A program made the position numbers and the translations under genes. Below the pieces are notes generated by a model. The model did no database searches. It was not told the DNA's origin and worked only from the letters and a program-made list of their open reading frames with translations. Below are positions 49,780-59,198 of a stretch of 64,000 bases of DNA, piece after piece. Source of the stretch: Candidatus Hydrogenedentes bacterium ADurb.Bin170 (GTDB lineage Bacteria; Hydrogenedentota; Hydrogenedentia; Hydrogenedentales; CAITNO01). The DNA lies in assembly GCA_002070275.1 (NCBI GenBank), contig MWCY01000012.1, positions 1 to 64,000 on the forward strand. Reading direction: 5' to 3'. Position 1 is the stretch's first letter. Every line of letters starts with the position of its first letter.

Positions 49780-52098
49780 TCAGAAGCGGAACCCCGTGGA
49801 CATATGAAGGCGCCCGCTGCTGCTCTGATTTTTGTTGGGGTTGAGGGGATAGCCGTAGTCTACGCGAATGGGCCCGAACATAGGCACGTTGAAGCCGACA
49901 CCGGCACCGACGCTGTAGTTAAAGTCGCCGAAATCGATGTCACCCGCATCCGCCCATACGGCACCCGCATCGGCAAAGCCGTAAAGCCTGAAAATGTCGG
50001 TAACACGGTATTTGACTTCCGCATTGTAAACAAAGCGTGTATCACCGCCCACGGCGAAATGATCGCCCCACCACCGGTACTCACGAACTTTCGGCCCGAT
50101 GTCCCGGTTTCTGTAGCCGCGCACAGTCGTCGTACCGCCGGCATAAAAACGCTCCTGCAGGGGAATGTAATCGGAACTTCCGTAGGTGGTCATAATACCG
50201 TGACGGGCGCGCAATGACAGGACGATCTTTTCTTTTTCGCCCAGCGCACGGTACCAGGTGGAATCCTGCTCGAAACGCAGGAAATTATGGTCTCCGCCGA
50301 AACCGGCGATTTCTGCCGCCAGCACATGGACGGAACCGCGGGTAGGATCAAAATTGGAATCCAGCGTATTGCGCTCGATCTGCCAGCGGTTGGCAATGGT
50401 CGTGGAACGTCCTTCCTGCTTTCTGATTTCCGGATGCACCCACCGGGAGAACTGGCTCAGATCCGTTTCCTGGAACCGCCAGATAGACTGGGCGAAGACA
50501 TAGGGGGAAAGGGATTTGCCCAGCCGCAGCTGACCGCCCCGGATCTCTTCTTTGTATCGTGCGGCACCGCGCACTTCATAGGATTCGTCAAACAGATCCA
50601 CACCGAAAGACACCGGATACCCCAGAAATTCGGGTTCGGTGAAGCTGATGCTGTATTCATTGCGCCGTTCACCGATTTGGGTGCGCAGCCGAAGTACCTG
50701 ACCGGCACCTGAAAAACGCGGCCAGTTGAAAAGGTCGAAATTGCTGAGCCGCATTTCCGTATAGACGCCCAGCCTGTCTTCCGTACTGTATCCGGCGCCG
50801 AAATTGAAAACGCCGGTTTTGCCTTCTTCAACATTCACACGCAGATCCGTAAACAATTCGTCGTCGGTCTCATCAAAGGTAATGCGTACTTTATCAAAGA
50901 AGCGTGTGTTCTGAATGCGGTTTTCACTTTCGGTGACCGCTGCGCCATCGTAGCGTTCGCCGGGGATGAGCAGCATCTGGCGGCGGATCACCTCGTCTTT
51001 GGTGATGTCATTGCCGGTGATCTTGATTTCACGCAGATATTTCAGATTACCTTCTTCCACATGGTAAACAACATTCGTCGTTTTGTTTTCCCGGTCCAGC
51101 GTAATCTGAGGGGTCACGACCGCATCAATATAGCCGCTGTCCTGATAGCCCTGCTGGATTGCTGCAACGTCTTTGGAAACTTGCACTTTATTGTGCACAT
51201 CGCCCGGATGCACTTTGACGACATCCAGCAGATCCTCGTCGTCATAAACAATATTACGGGCTATATCCAGAGAGTTCATGGAGTACTGAGGGCCTTCCTC
51301 CAGATACATCGTTATATCAATGCGCTTGCCGTTATTGGAATATTCCATATCTGTGGAGGCAACTTTGGCTTCCAGAAAACCAAGTTCACCATAGGCATCG
51401 GTGATATTGGTCAGATCCGCCGCAAATTTGTCTTCGTCATAACGGCTGCTGAAAAACCACCGCGCCTGCTTGGTTTTCATGACCTTACGCAGTCGCTTGG
51501 TTTTCATATGATCATTGCCGACAAAGGTAATGCTTTTAATCCGTGCTTTTTTGCCTTCGCCGATGGTGTACACAAGGCGCACACGGGAGGGTCCGATATT
51601 CTCCGCCGTTACGTCAACAGTCGTATTCGCAAATCCTTTTCCCTTATAGAGATCAAGCACCGCCTGCCGTTCATTTTCGAACATTTCCGGCTCAAAAGAA
51701 CCACCCTCACGCATCGTCAGGGCTGCGCGGATGACGCGGCTTTTAATCTTTCTGTTGCCGACAATAAGGATCTGGTCAATCAGCCTTTTTTCGACGACGG
51801 CATAGGTAAGGATTATCTCACCGCCCGCCTCTTCGACTTTTGCGTCGACGGCATCAAAAAACCCAAGATCCATGAGGCGCTTGATGTCGCGGGCAACTGC
51901 ACCGGCATCATAAGCGGCACCGACCTGCGTTTCCAGCTGTGCACGGGCGGCAGCATCGCTGATGCGCAGCAGCCCGTCAAAGCTGATATCCCGGATGATC
52001 CGTGCTTCCCCTTCCTGTGCGCCGGCAATGCCGACGCAAACCATGCCGGAGATCAACAGAAGGACCGCAAGCGGTGTAAACAAAGACTTCGTATTCAA
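49780..52098 (-). CDS. bamA: Outer membrane protein assembly factor BamA
   Basis: 772 residues with a signal peptide (PLAVLLLISGMVCVGIAGAQ). Five POTRA domains occupy about the first 430 residues (IRDISFDGLLRISDAAARAQ, IKSITFVGNDHMKTKRLRK, LREIKITGNDITKDEVIRRQ). The C-terminal half is the Omp85 beta-barrel, with a VRGYRNRDIG conserved loop and a terminal Phe (STGFRF), the recognition signal of outer-membrane barrels. BamA inserts barrel proteins. Its ATG overlaps the clpC stop by 4 bases, so translation is coupled; ompH and lpxD are on the other strand 5 kb away instead of beside it. Confidence 0.97.
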   Translation of the reverse strand: MNTKSLFTPLAVLLLISGMVCVGIAGAQEGEARIIRDISFDGLLRISDAAARAQLETQVGAAYDAGAVARDIKRLMDLGFFDAVDAKVEEAGGEIILTYAVVEKRLIDQILIVGNRKIKSRVIRAALTMREGGSFEPEMFENERQAVLDLYKGKGFANTTVDVTAENIGPSRVRLVYTIGEGKKARIKSITFVGNDHMKTKRLRKVMKTKQARWFFSSRYDEDKFAADLTNITDAYGELGFLEAKVASTDMEYSNNGKRIDITMYLEEGPQYSMNSLDIARNIVYDDEDLLDVVKVHPGDVHNKVQVSKDVAAIQQGYQDSGYIDAVVTPQITLDRENKTTNVVYHVEEGNLKYLREIKITGNDITKDEVIRRQMLLIPGERYDGAAVTESENRIQNTRFFDKVRITFDETDDELFTDLRVNVEEGKTGVFNFGAGYSTEDRLGVYTEMRLSNFDLFNWPRFSGAGQVLRLRTQIGERRNEYSISFTEPEFLGYPVSFGVDLFDESYEVRGAARYKEEIRGGQLRLGKSLSPYVFAQSIWRFQETDLSQFSRWVHPEIRKQEGRSTTIANRWQIERNTLDSNFDPTRGSVHVLAAEIAGFGGDHNFLRFEQDSTWYRALGEKEKIVLSLRARHGIMTTYGSSDYIPLQERFYAGGTTTVRGYRNRDIGPKVREYRWWGDHFAVGGDTRFVYNAEVKYRVTDIFRLYGFADAGAVWADAGDIDFGDFNYSVGAGVGFNVPMFGPIRVDYGYPLNPNKNQSSSGRLHMSTGFRF

Positions 52099-54554
52099 GA
52101 GAGCATACCTCCCGTGGTTTCAGCCATGGCCTCAGGTACCAATGCGTTCCCTTCATCGGAAGGACGCATGACAATAGCCGTATCCGGACTTAAATTCCCT
52201 TTTAATAACATTTCCGCCAGGGGATCTTCCACATATTGCTGGATCGCACGACGCAGCGGACGGGCGCCGTATTCTTCATTGCTGCCCATACGCAACAGAA
52301 ATTCACGGGCTTCCGGCGTCACTTCGAGGCAGATGGACTGCTCCGCAACCCGGGCAACAATTTCATTCACCTGCAAGTCCACAATTTCAAGCAATTCCTC
52401 ATGCCCAAGACGGTGGAACACCAGCACTTCATCAATACGGTTCAGAAATTCCGGGTTGAAGATTTTCTGCACCTCTTCCATGACCCGCTCTTTCATCCGT
52501 TCATAATTTTCATCGGCTGTGTCCCGGTAAAAGCCCAGAGAGGTGTTTTTGCCGATACGGCGCGCGCCTATATTGGAAGTCATCATGATGACTGTGTTGC
52601 GAAAATCAACTTTTCTTCCGGCACTGTCTGTTAAATGCCCTTCTTCCAGCACCTGAAGCAGCGCATTGAAAATATCGGGGTGCGCTTTTTCAATTTCATC
52701 AAAAAGCACCACAGAATAAGGGCGGCGACGCACCTGCTCCGTCAATTGCCCCCCCTGATCATAACCGACATACCCGGGAGGCGCACCGATCAGGCGTGAC
52801 ACGGAAAACTTTTCCATGAATTCGGACATGTCCACCGTAATCAGTGCTTCCTGATTGCCGAATAAAAACTCGGCAAGCGCTTTACCCAGCAGTGTTTTTC
52901 CTACGCCTGTAGGGCCGAGCATCAGAAAAGACCCTACCGGACGTGTGCGACCACGCAAACCTGCACGGGAGCGCTGAATGGCGCGGGTAATCGCATCGAT
53001 GGCTTCATTCTGGCCGACTACTGTTTTATGCAGTTCATCGCGCATACGCAGCAGGCGCGCTGATTCTTTTTCTTCCAGTTTTGTCAGCGGAACACCTGTC
53101 CACTTGGAAACAACAAAGGCAATGTCTTCTGCGGTAACTTCCATATCAGTGGAATCCCGCTTCTGTTCCCATAGGCGCTTTTCCGATTCCAGCCGCGCAA
53201 TGAGCGTACGCTCACGATCCCGAAGCGCCGCCGCTTTTTCATACTCCTGATTGCTGATGGCGGCTTCCTTTTCCTGGGTCGCCTGCTCTATGTCCACGCT
53301 GATCTGCTTTAATGAAGCAGGGCGCGTGGTGAGCTGAAGACGGGCACGGCTGCCTGCTTCGTCAATCACATCAACAGCTTTGTCTGGCAGAGAACGGTCA
53401 GTAATATACTGATTTGACAGCTGCGCCGCCGCAATAATGGCTTCATCGGTAAAACGAACCCGGTGGTGTGCCTCGTATTTATCCCGGAGCCCTTTGATAA
53501 TTTCTATCGTCTCCGTAACGGTCGGCGCGTTAACCAGAATGGTTTGGAATCGGCGTGCCAGTGCCGAGTCTTTTTCGATATATTTGCGGTGCTCATCCAT
53601 GGTGGTGGCACCCACGCATTGAATTTCCCCCCGGGACAACGCCGGTTTCAGCATATTCGCCGCATCCACCGCCCCTTCAGCCGCACCCGCACCCACAAGC
53701 GTGTGAAGTTCGTCAATGAAAAGGATAATATTGTCCGCTTTGCGAATTTCCCGCATCACGGCTTTCATACGTTCTTCAAATTGTCCGCGGTATTTGGTGC
53801 CCGCTATCATGCCCGCAAGATCAAGCGCCAGAACACGCCGGTTGAGCAGCAGCTCCGGAACATCACCGCTTACTATGGCCTGCGCCAGCCCTTCGACAAT
53901 GGCTGTTTTGCCCACACCTGCCTCGCCGATCAGCACGGGATTATTTTTTGTGCGGCGGCTCAGCACTTGAATCACTCTTTCGATTTCATCTTCACGGCCA
54001 ATGACAGGATCCAGCTTGTTGTCCCGCGCCATCTGGGTGAGATCGCGACTGAAAGCATCGAGTGCGGCCGTTTGTGATTTGGCGGGAGCCTGCGCCTGCT
54101 GCATTTCAGGACGGACCTGGGTACTCATGAGGCGAAAGATCTCTTCCTGCAGGCGCTTGGTATCCACTTTCAGATCTTCAAAAATCTTTGCGGCAAGTCC
54201 CTCGCCTTCCTGAAGCAGACCGAGAAGCAGGTGCTCCGTCCCGACGTAATTGTGACTCACACGATGGGCTTCCGTGGTTGCCAGTTCCAGAACCCTTTTG
54301 GCGCGCGGTGTAAAAGTGATTTCTTCACTAGGCGTGGCGTTGGCACTGGAAAAAGTGAGCCGCACAATTTCCTCTTCCATCATGTCAATATCGATGTCGA
54401 GGTTTTTCAGAGCCCGGGCGGCTATCCCTTCCCGCTCCTTGCACAGACCAAGCAGGATATGCTCGGTTCGCACATACTCACAGCCGAGACGTACCGCTTC
54501 CTCCCGGGCTGTCGCGATAACATGTTTGGCTCTTTCGGTAAATCTACTCCACAT
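52095..54554 (-). CDS. clpC: ATP-dependent Clp protease ATP-binding subunit, ClpC type
   Basis: 819 residues. Two Clp-N repeats open the protein ([24 protein letters not shown]-type second half, [20 protein letters not shown]). AAA+ domain 1 has Walker [16 protein letters not shown]; a UVR-type coil follows ([14 protein letters not shown]); AAA+ domain 2 has Walker [17 protein letters not shown]. The C-terminal small domain is intact. ClpC unfolds proteins for ClpP. The overlap with bamA suggests a linked response in envelope and proteostasis, though this is an inference. An extended -10 lies at 54618. Confidence 0.95.
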   Translation of the reverse strand: MWSRFTERAKHVIATAREEAVRLGCEYVRTEHILLGLCKEREGIAARALKNLDIDIDMMEEEIVRLTFSSANATPSEEITFTPRAKRVLELATTEAHRVSHNYVGTEHLLLGLLQEGEGLAAKIFEDLKVDTKRLQEEIFRLMSTQVRPEMQQAQAPAKSQTAALDAFSRDLTQMARDNKLDPVIGREDEIERVIQVLSRRTKNNPVLIGEAGVGKTAIVEGLAQAIVSGDVPELLLNRRVLALDLAGMIAGTKYRGQFEERMKAVMREIRKADNIILFIDELHTLVGAGAAEGAVDAANMLKPALSRGEIQCVGATTMDEHRKYIEKDSALARRFQTILVNAPTVTETIEIIKGLRDKYEAHHRVRFTDEAIIAAAQLSNQYITDRSLPDKAVDVIDEAGSRARLQLTTRPASLKQISVDIEQATQEKEAAISNQEYEKAAALRDRERTLIARLESEKRLWEQKRDSTDMEVTAEDIAFVVSKWTGVPLTKLEEKESARLLRMRDELHKTVVGQNEAIDAITRAIQRSRAGLRGRTRPVGSFLMLGPTGVGKTLLGKALAEFLFGNQEALITVDMSEFMEKFSVSRLIGAPPGYVGYDQGGQLTEQVRRRPYSVVLFDEIEKAHPDIFNALLQVLEEGHLTDSAGRKVDFRNTVIMMTSNIGARRIGKNTSLGFYRDTADENYERMKERVMEEVQKIFNPEFLNRIDEVLVFHRLGHEELLEIVDLQVNEIVARVAEQSICLEVTPEAREFLLRMGSNEEYGARPLRRAIQQYVEDPLAEMLLKGNLSPDTAIVMRPSDEGNALVPEAMAETTGGMLS

Positions 54555-54617
54555 TTATATATACCTGACCCTGAAGATCTGCTGGCATCTTTAAAATACG
54601 TGTCCTGAACGATGCGG

Positions 54618-54626
54618 ATTATAGCA
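54618..54626 (-). promoter_or_regulatory. Extended -10 for clpC-bamA
   Basis: On the minus strand TGCTATAAT, identical to the element at 23403-23411, lies about 65 bases before the clpC ATG. The rest of 54555-54780 shows no gene. Confidence 0.5.
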
Positions 54627-54780
54627 CGAAACAAACACACAATTACAGGAGCAGCAGCGGTTAATTTCTGGGATAGAGCAGTACGCCCTCCGCAGAAAAA
54701 GAAAGGGGTATCATAAAATCCGGTTCGCTTCATGCCCGGACTGACGCTGTGGATACCCGGGCAGCCCGCTGAAGAAAGGT

Positions 54781-55311
54781 TTACACACCGGCAGCGCTCT
54801 TTACGCTGTCAGCCGATAGTACTGCGCACTGCACTGTCCCGGCGGAAATAGCCGACAGCCTCCCGCTCTTTTGCATCAGCACCGTATCCGTAAGAGGGGA
54901 CACAGTGCGCTCCCCTTCAACCATGCGCTGTCGGACACCGGACGGCAGAGAAGCAAAGCCCCGGACAGCCGGAGAGAAATTCCCTAACACATCATAGGTC
55001 CAGACCGCATAGTAATACGTCTCACCTCCGGTCACCTCGACATCTTCCGCACGGTCAACGGCACCGGAAACAAGCACAAAACCGTCCAGGGGCTCTTTGG
55101 GAGGCTCCCCGGCTTTACGGCAGACCAACACTCCCGCCCAGTCATTTCCGGCCGGGTTTATCCACGTCAGGACAACCCGCCCCTCATTCACATGCACTTT
55201 GAAAGCATGTACCGGATCGGGTGCTTTACGATCCAGAAAGCTGGTCAGCACGGGGATGCAAAGCAGGCATACCCCAAGACTGAAAACAGTAACGAAATTC
55301 TTTTTCCGCAC
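54781..55311 (-). CDS. Membrane-anchored FN3-like protein
   Basis: About 176 residues. The GTG at 55311 is preferred: GGGAG lies 9 bases upstream and it opens directly into a hydrophobic anchor (FVTVFSLGVCLLCIPVLTSFL-like, with Cys residues inside). The following ~95 residues look like a fibronectin type III domain (GRVVLTWINPAGNDW, ETYYYAVWTYDVLGNFS). The C-terminus is Ser/Ala-rich. The reading from 55407 would add an unconserved basic stretch. It lies downstream of the kinase gene on the same strand, 173 bases away. The function is unknown. Confidence 0.65.
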   Translation of the reverse strand: MRKKNFVTVFSLGVCLLCIPVLTSFLDRKAPDPVHAFKVHVNEGRVVLTWINPAGNDWAGVLVCRKAGEPPKEPLDGFVLVSGAVDRAEDVEVTGGETYYYAVWTYDVLGNFSPAVRGFASLPSGVRQRMVEGERTVSPLTDTVLMQKSGRLSAISAGTVQCAVLSADSVKSAAGV

Positions 55312-55484
55312 TTGACCACTCTCCCGAAAATTCAAAAGAGCGTGCAAACGCCCGTCTTCTGATTTGGCACGCACTACCGCCCTTCTTTCACGTCCCCCGT
55401 GTAACACGAAAGCCCCCGGCGTTTATTTCCCTCTCCGAAAGAAAGCGTCATAAAAGGAAGAAAATCAGGGAAAACCGACTACAG

Positions 55485-57146
55485 CTACAGCGGTATCACG
55501 CAGCGAAAACCTAAAGTTGCCAGCCGGACATTATGAAACTCGCCTTTGCGCCAACTCGTAGTCATTTCTGCCGCAGCAGACTCATAACATCCGCCTCTAA
55601 TGGCTTTTCTGGGACGTACTTCTGCAGCTTCGGCGCTGTCCGGACGGGCGCAATAGGGGCGCCAGGGATCGCGGGTCCATTCGTAAACATTGCCCGCCAG
55701 GTCAAAAATCCCCTGCGGTGTTCTGCCTTCTTCATGCATGGATACAATGCTCGGCATGCCCAGATATCTGTTGAAATTGCACCGGGAGGGCTCGGGGCGA
55801 AGGCTGCCCCAGGGGTATTTTCTGTTTTCCGTTCCCCGTGCGGCAAACTCCCATTGCGCCTCCGTGGGAAGTTCTTTTCCCGCCCAGCGTGCGAATGCTC
55901 TCGCTTCTTCCCAGGTAACGCCCACGACAGGCTGATCATCACCGTTAAACTGCGGATTACTCCAGAAAGCCGGCTTTTCCGCGCCTGTTTCTTCTATAAA
56001 ACGGGCATATTCCTTTACGGTAACAGGATAAATATCCATCCAGAAAGGAGCGACCTCCACTTCCCGCTCAGGAGCGCATTCCGGCACCAGATTGCTGCCC
56101 ATAAGAAAACGGCCCCCTTCCAGAAAGACCATGCCTTCACGGGTCGGTACTGCACTGCTCGCCGCCGGAACATGTTCAGAAGTCGTGATAAAAAAGGACT
56201 GATCGAAGGATGCCTGCAGCGCATTGCTGAACTCGGCAGCAGACTGCCACCGGTCATTTTTATCCTTCCGGACAGCTTTGTTGATGACCGACAGGTAGTC
56301 AGGAGGCACATCATCCCTCACCAGCGGCTCTTCCGGCGGCAGTTCTATCGGTGTTTTGAGGGAGAGGAGCTCACGCAGCACAAGCCCCAGCGCATACAAA
56401 TCCGTACGGGCATCCACCGGCGTGTGTAGCAACTGCTCCGGAGCAGCATAGGCGAGGGTGCCCATGATTTTGCTTTTTGACCGGCTGGCTGTCAAAAGTG
56501 TTTCTTCCTCTTCTACCGCTATCGCAAGCCCGAAGTCCAGCACTTTTATGCGCTCATTAGGCAGAAGCTGTATATTTTCCGGTTTGATATCGCGATGAAC
56601 CACGAGGCGATGGGCATAGGATAGGGCACTCAGCACCTGAAGGGCTATGGTATGCACCAGCCGGACAGGCAGATACTTGCGCTGCTGGCGCTGCTCCATC
56701 AGCAGTGTACGGATCGCCTTCCCTTCCGCAAATTCCATTGTGAAAAAAAGAATACCTGCCGCCGTGGCGCTGATGTCATGAACCGCAATAATGTGCTCAT
56801 GACGCAAACGCCTCGCAATTTGCGCTTCCTGAAGAAAAAGGCGCCTCGCCCGGGCGGTCTGAAGCAGATCAGGGCGCAGAAACTTCAGGGCTACAGATTC
56901 TTTCACCAGCGTGTCATCTGCCAGATACACCACGCCCATGCCGCCTTTGCCGATAAATTTCTGGATCCTGTACCGCTCATTCACTACATCGCCCGCAGCA
57001 AACTCAGTATGAGACTGATGTGGCTGCTGGGCAGTACGGGGAACTCGGATGGCTTCGCCGCAGTTCAGGCATCTGCCCTCACGTCCTGCCATGGACTCAG
57101 GAACGAGAATTGTTAATCCACAGTAATGGCATGCGGTGGTGATCAT
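55485..57146 (-). CDS. Ser/Thr protein kinase with N-terminal zinc ribbon and C-terminal SUMF-like domain
   Basis: About 553 residues. The ATG at 57146 starts a zinc ribbon (CHYCGLTILV and CLNCGEAIRV). The Hanks-type kinase follows: Gly loop IGKGGMGVVYLADD, Lys in VALKFLRP, catalytic VVHRDIKPEN, DFG in LDFGLAI and GTLAYAAPEQ. The C-terminal ~200 residues are a formylglycine-generating-enzyme/SUMF1-like domain (FWMDIYPVTVKEYARFIEE, GKELPTEAQWEFAARG, KAIRGGCYES). The two Cys used by true formylglycine-generating enzymes are not both evident, so it is more likely a binding domain. No transmembrane segment is seen between the domains. This architecture is typical of PVC-type bacteria. Confidence 0.92.
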   Translation of the reverse strand: MITTACHYCGLTILVPESMAGREGRCLNCGEAIRVPRTAQQPHQSHTEFAAGDVVNERYRIQKFIGKGGMGVVYLADDTLVKESVALKFLRPDLLQTARARRLFLQEAQIARRLRHEHIIAVHDISATAAGILFFTMEFAEGKAIRTLLMEQRQQRKYLPVRLVHTIALQVLSALSYAHRLVVHRDIKPENIQLLPNERIKVLDFGLAIAVEEEETLLTASRSKSKIMGTLAYAAPEQLLHTPVDARTDLYALGLVLRELLSLKTPIELPPEEPLVRDDVPPDYLSVINKAVRKDKNDRWQSAAEFSNALQASFDQSFFITTSEHVPAASSAVPTREGMVFLEGGRFLMGSNLVPECAPEREVEVAPFWMDIYPVTVKEYARFIEETGAEKPAFWSNPQFNGDDQPVVGVTWEEARAFARWAGKELPTEAQWEFAARGTENRKYPWGSLRPEPSRCNFNRYLGMPSIVSMHEEGRTPQGIFDLAGNVYEWTRDPWRPYCARPDSAEAAEVRPRKAIRGGCYESAAAEMTTSWRKGEFHNVRLATLGFRCVIPL

Positions 57147-57291
57147 GAACGGGCACCTGCTGAATACTTGCTGCATCGGGACGGGAGTACATTCATTATG
57201 ACCTGTTGCCTCCCCTTTTTTCCAACGGCAGTGCTTTGCGCCATCTTTTTCGGATATGATAAAGAGCAGGCTGCAATTAATGGCACAGGCA

Positions 57292-57321
57292 TTGAACACT
57301 TTTGACCGATCATGATATACT
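57292..57321 (+). promoter_or_regulatory. Predicted promoter for the ompH-lpxD-lpxC operon
   Basis: TTGAAC (57292-57297), 18-base spacer ending TGA, TATACT (57316-57321): -35 plus extended -10, about 90 bases before ompH. Confidence 0.6.
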
Positions 57322-57412
57322 GCTATTACATGTGCTTACAAGCGTGTGCCATCCTTTTGACCCGTACAAAACAATCTGAAGGCGAAAGTGCCATTACTGA
57401 AGGGAAAGAATA

Positions 57413-57985
57413 GTGAGTATGACATTTGGTTTCATCCGGCGGACAGGCATCATCTCTATTGCAATGGCAACGCTGCTGGTTGCATCGGGGGCTTTTGTAT
57501 CTGTTGCTTTCGCCCAGACAGGCGGCGAAGGCGGTTATAAAATCGGAGTGGTTGACATGTCCACGCTGGTCAACGAATCCAATAAACGCAAAGCTAAATA
57601 CGATGAGCTGCAGCAGGAAGTGGATCGCCTGCAGACAGAAATAGACGCCATGTCCAAACGGATCGAAAAGGCAAAGGAAGACTTTGAAGCCCAGCGTCAG
57701 ACGATGACGGACGATCAGCGCTTCGAAAAGCGTTCCCAGATCGAATCTGATTTTGCCCAGTACCGCTCCGAACTGGATCGCCGTCAACGCCTTATTGACA
57801 CTCAGGAAGAGCGGGTGCTGAAAGAAGTGGTCGACGATATCGACCGCGTCGTCGCAAAAGTGGCGGAAGACGAAGGCTATCACCTGATTCTGAATGCTTC
57901 GAAAGGTCCCCGGGCAACAGTTCTGTTTCACAGCGCCACTATTGACCTTACTTCCAGGGTGCTGCAAATCATCAATAAAAAATAA
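57413..57985 (+). CDS. skp: OmpH/Skp periplasmic chaperone
   Basis: 190 residues with a signal peptide (ISIAMATLLVASGAFVSVA, cleavage near FAQ). The body is the Skp/OmpH fold: KIGVVDMSTLVNES, a long charged coiled coil (about residues 55-130), and a C-terminal return strand (EDEGYHLILNASKG). It escorts unfolded barrel proteins to BamA. The GTG at 57413 has AAGGG at correct spacing; an ATG two codons later is possible. In most genomes it is next to bamA; here it heads the lpxD-lpxC/fabZ unit. Confidence 0.92.
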   Translation: MSMTFGFIRRTGIISIAMATLLVASGAFVSVAFAQTGGEGGYKIGVVDMSTLVNESNKRKAKYDELQQEVDRLQTEIDAMSKRIEKAKEDFEAQRQTMTDDQRFEKRSQIESDFAQYRSELDRRQRLIDTQEERVLKEVVDDIDRVVAKVAEDEGYHLILNASKGPRATVLFHSATIDLTSRVLQIINKK

Positions 57986-58145
57986 TCCCGGACAAAACTG
58001 AAATTCGGGAACTCAGGCAATACGGATAGTGAAAATCGGCGGCGCTTCGATAGTCGAAGCGCTTTGCTGTTTTATCAGGGCACACGGGTCTCACAGAAAA
58101 AGTCTGTCAATCCTGTTCCCCCTCCACGGGAGTTTATCTTGCGCT

Positions 58146-59198
58146 ATGCAGATGCGTGTAAAAGAGATAGCAGCACTGGTACAGGGCACCGTTCTGGGCG
58201 ATGAGAATATTATTATCGACCAGGTCAATGGCATAGCAGAAGCCACTGCCGGACAAATCACCTTTGCGCGCGACACCAAACATGTGCACCTTCTTGCTGA
58301 ATCAAAAGCAGGTGCAGCCCTGGTGCCCTGCGGAACAGGCAGCCTGCCTCTCACCACCATCGAAGTGGAGCAGCCTGATTTTGCTTTTTTTACAGTCCTC
58401 AAAGCCTTTGCGACCGTCGTCGAAAAACCGGCTCCGGGCATACACCCCCAAAGTGCGGTGTCTGCCGATGCCGAGGTGCACGAAAGCGCGCACATAGGTC
58501 CTTTTTGCGTTGTTTCCGCCGGAAGCCGCATAGAGGAAGGCGTTGTTCTGGTGGCAAATGTCTTTATCGGTGAAAACTGTCGCATAGGCGCAAACACACG
58601 CATGTACCCTCACGTGGTTATCCGTGAAGGTACGGAAATCGGGAAAAACTGCATCATCCACGCCGGTGCCTGCATCGGCAGCGATGGCTTCGGCTTCGTC
58701 CCGGCGGGCGGTGTCTGGCATAAAATCCCGCAGATCGGGACTGTTTTTATCGGAGATGATGTTGAAATAGGAAGTAATACCGCTATTGACCGCGCCACCT
58801 TCGGTGTCACCCGGATCGGCACGGGAACCAAGATTGACAATCTTGTGCAAATAGGGCACAATGTCGTTATGGGTGAGCATTGTGCCGTGGCAGGAATGGC
58901 GGGTTTTGCCGGCAGTGCTGTCATCGGCAATCAGGTGCGTGTTGGTGCCAATGCCGGTATGGCAGGGCATATCACCCTGGGTGACGGCTGCACTGTTGGA
59001 GCCCGTGCCGGTGTCATGCGCAATGTGGAGCCCGGCGCTATCGTTTCCGGGATGCCTGCTACCGACCACCGGCAGCAGCTGCGCATCATGGCAGCCCAGG
59101 GAAGAACCCCGGAAATGCTTCGCCGTATTGCCGCCCTCGAAAAAGAGCTCGAGGCATTGAAAGAACAAAAAAAGAATGAAACAAAAAACAATTGCTAA
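58146..59198 (+). CDS. lpxD: UDP-3-O-acylglucosamine N-acyltransferase LpxD
   Basis: 350 residues from the ATG at 58146, which is where family similarity starts (MRVKEIAALVQGTVLGD). The N-terminal uridine-binding domain is followed by left-handed beta-helix hexapeptide repeats (IGPFCVVSAGSRIEEGVVLV, IGENCRIGANTRMYPH), with the catalytic His in the region VQIGHNVVMGEHCAVAG. It adds the second acyl chain in lipid A synthesis. The longer reading from 58029 has no supporting site. Its end overlaps lpxC by 23 bases, so the two are translationally coupled. Confidence 0.95.
   Translation: MQMRVKEIAALVQGTVLGDENIIIDQVNGIAEATAGQITFARDTKHVHLLAESKAGAALVPCGTGSLPLTTIEVEQPDFAFFTVLKAFATVVEKPAPGIHPQSAVSADAEVHESAHIGPFCVVSAGSRIEEGVVLVANVFIGENCRIGANTRMYPHVVIREGTEIGKNCIIHAGACIGSDGFGFVPAGGVWHKIPQIGTVFIGDDVEIGSNTAIDRATFGVTRIGTGTKIDNLVQIGHNVVMGEHCAVAGMAGFAGSAVIGNQVRVGANAGMAGHITLGDGCTVGARAGVMRNVEPGAIVSGMPATDHRQQLRIMAAQGRTPEMLRRIAALEKELEALKEQKKNETKNNC

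Noticed and set aside
51061-52506. A 481-codon open frame on the plus strand across bamA and clpC
   Set aside because: Antisense to both genes, crosses their overlap and has no domain or promoter.
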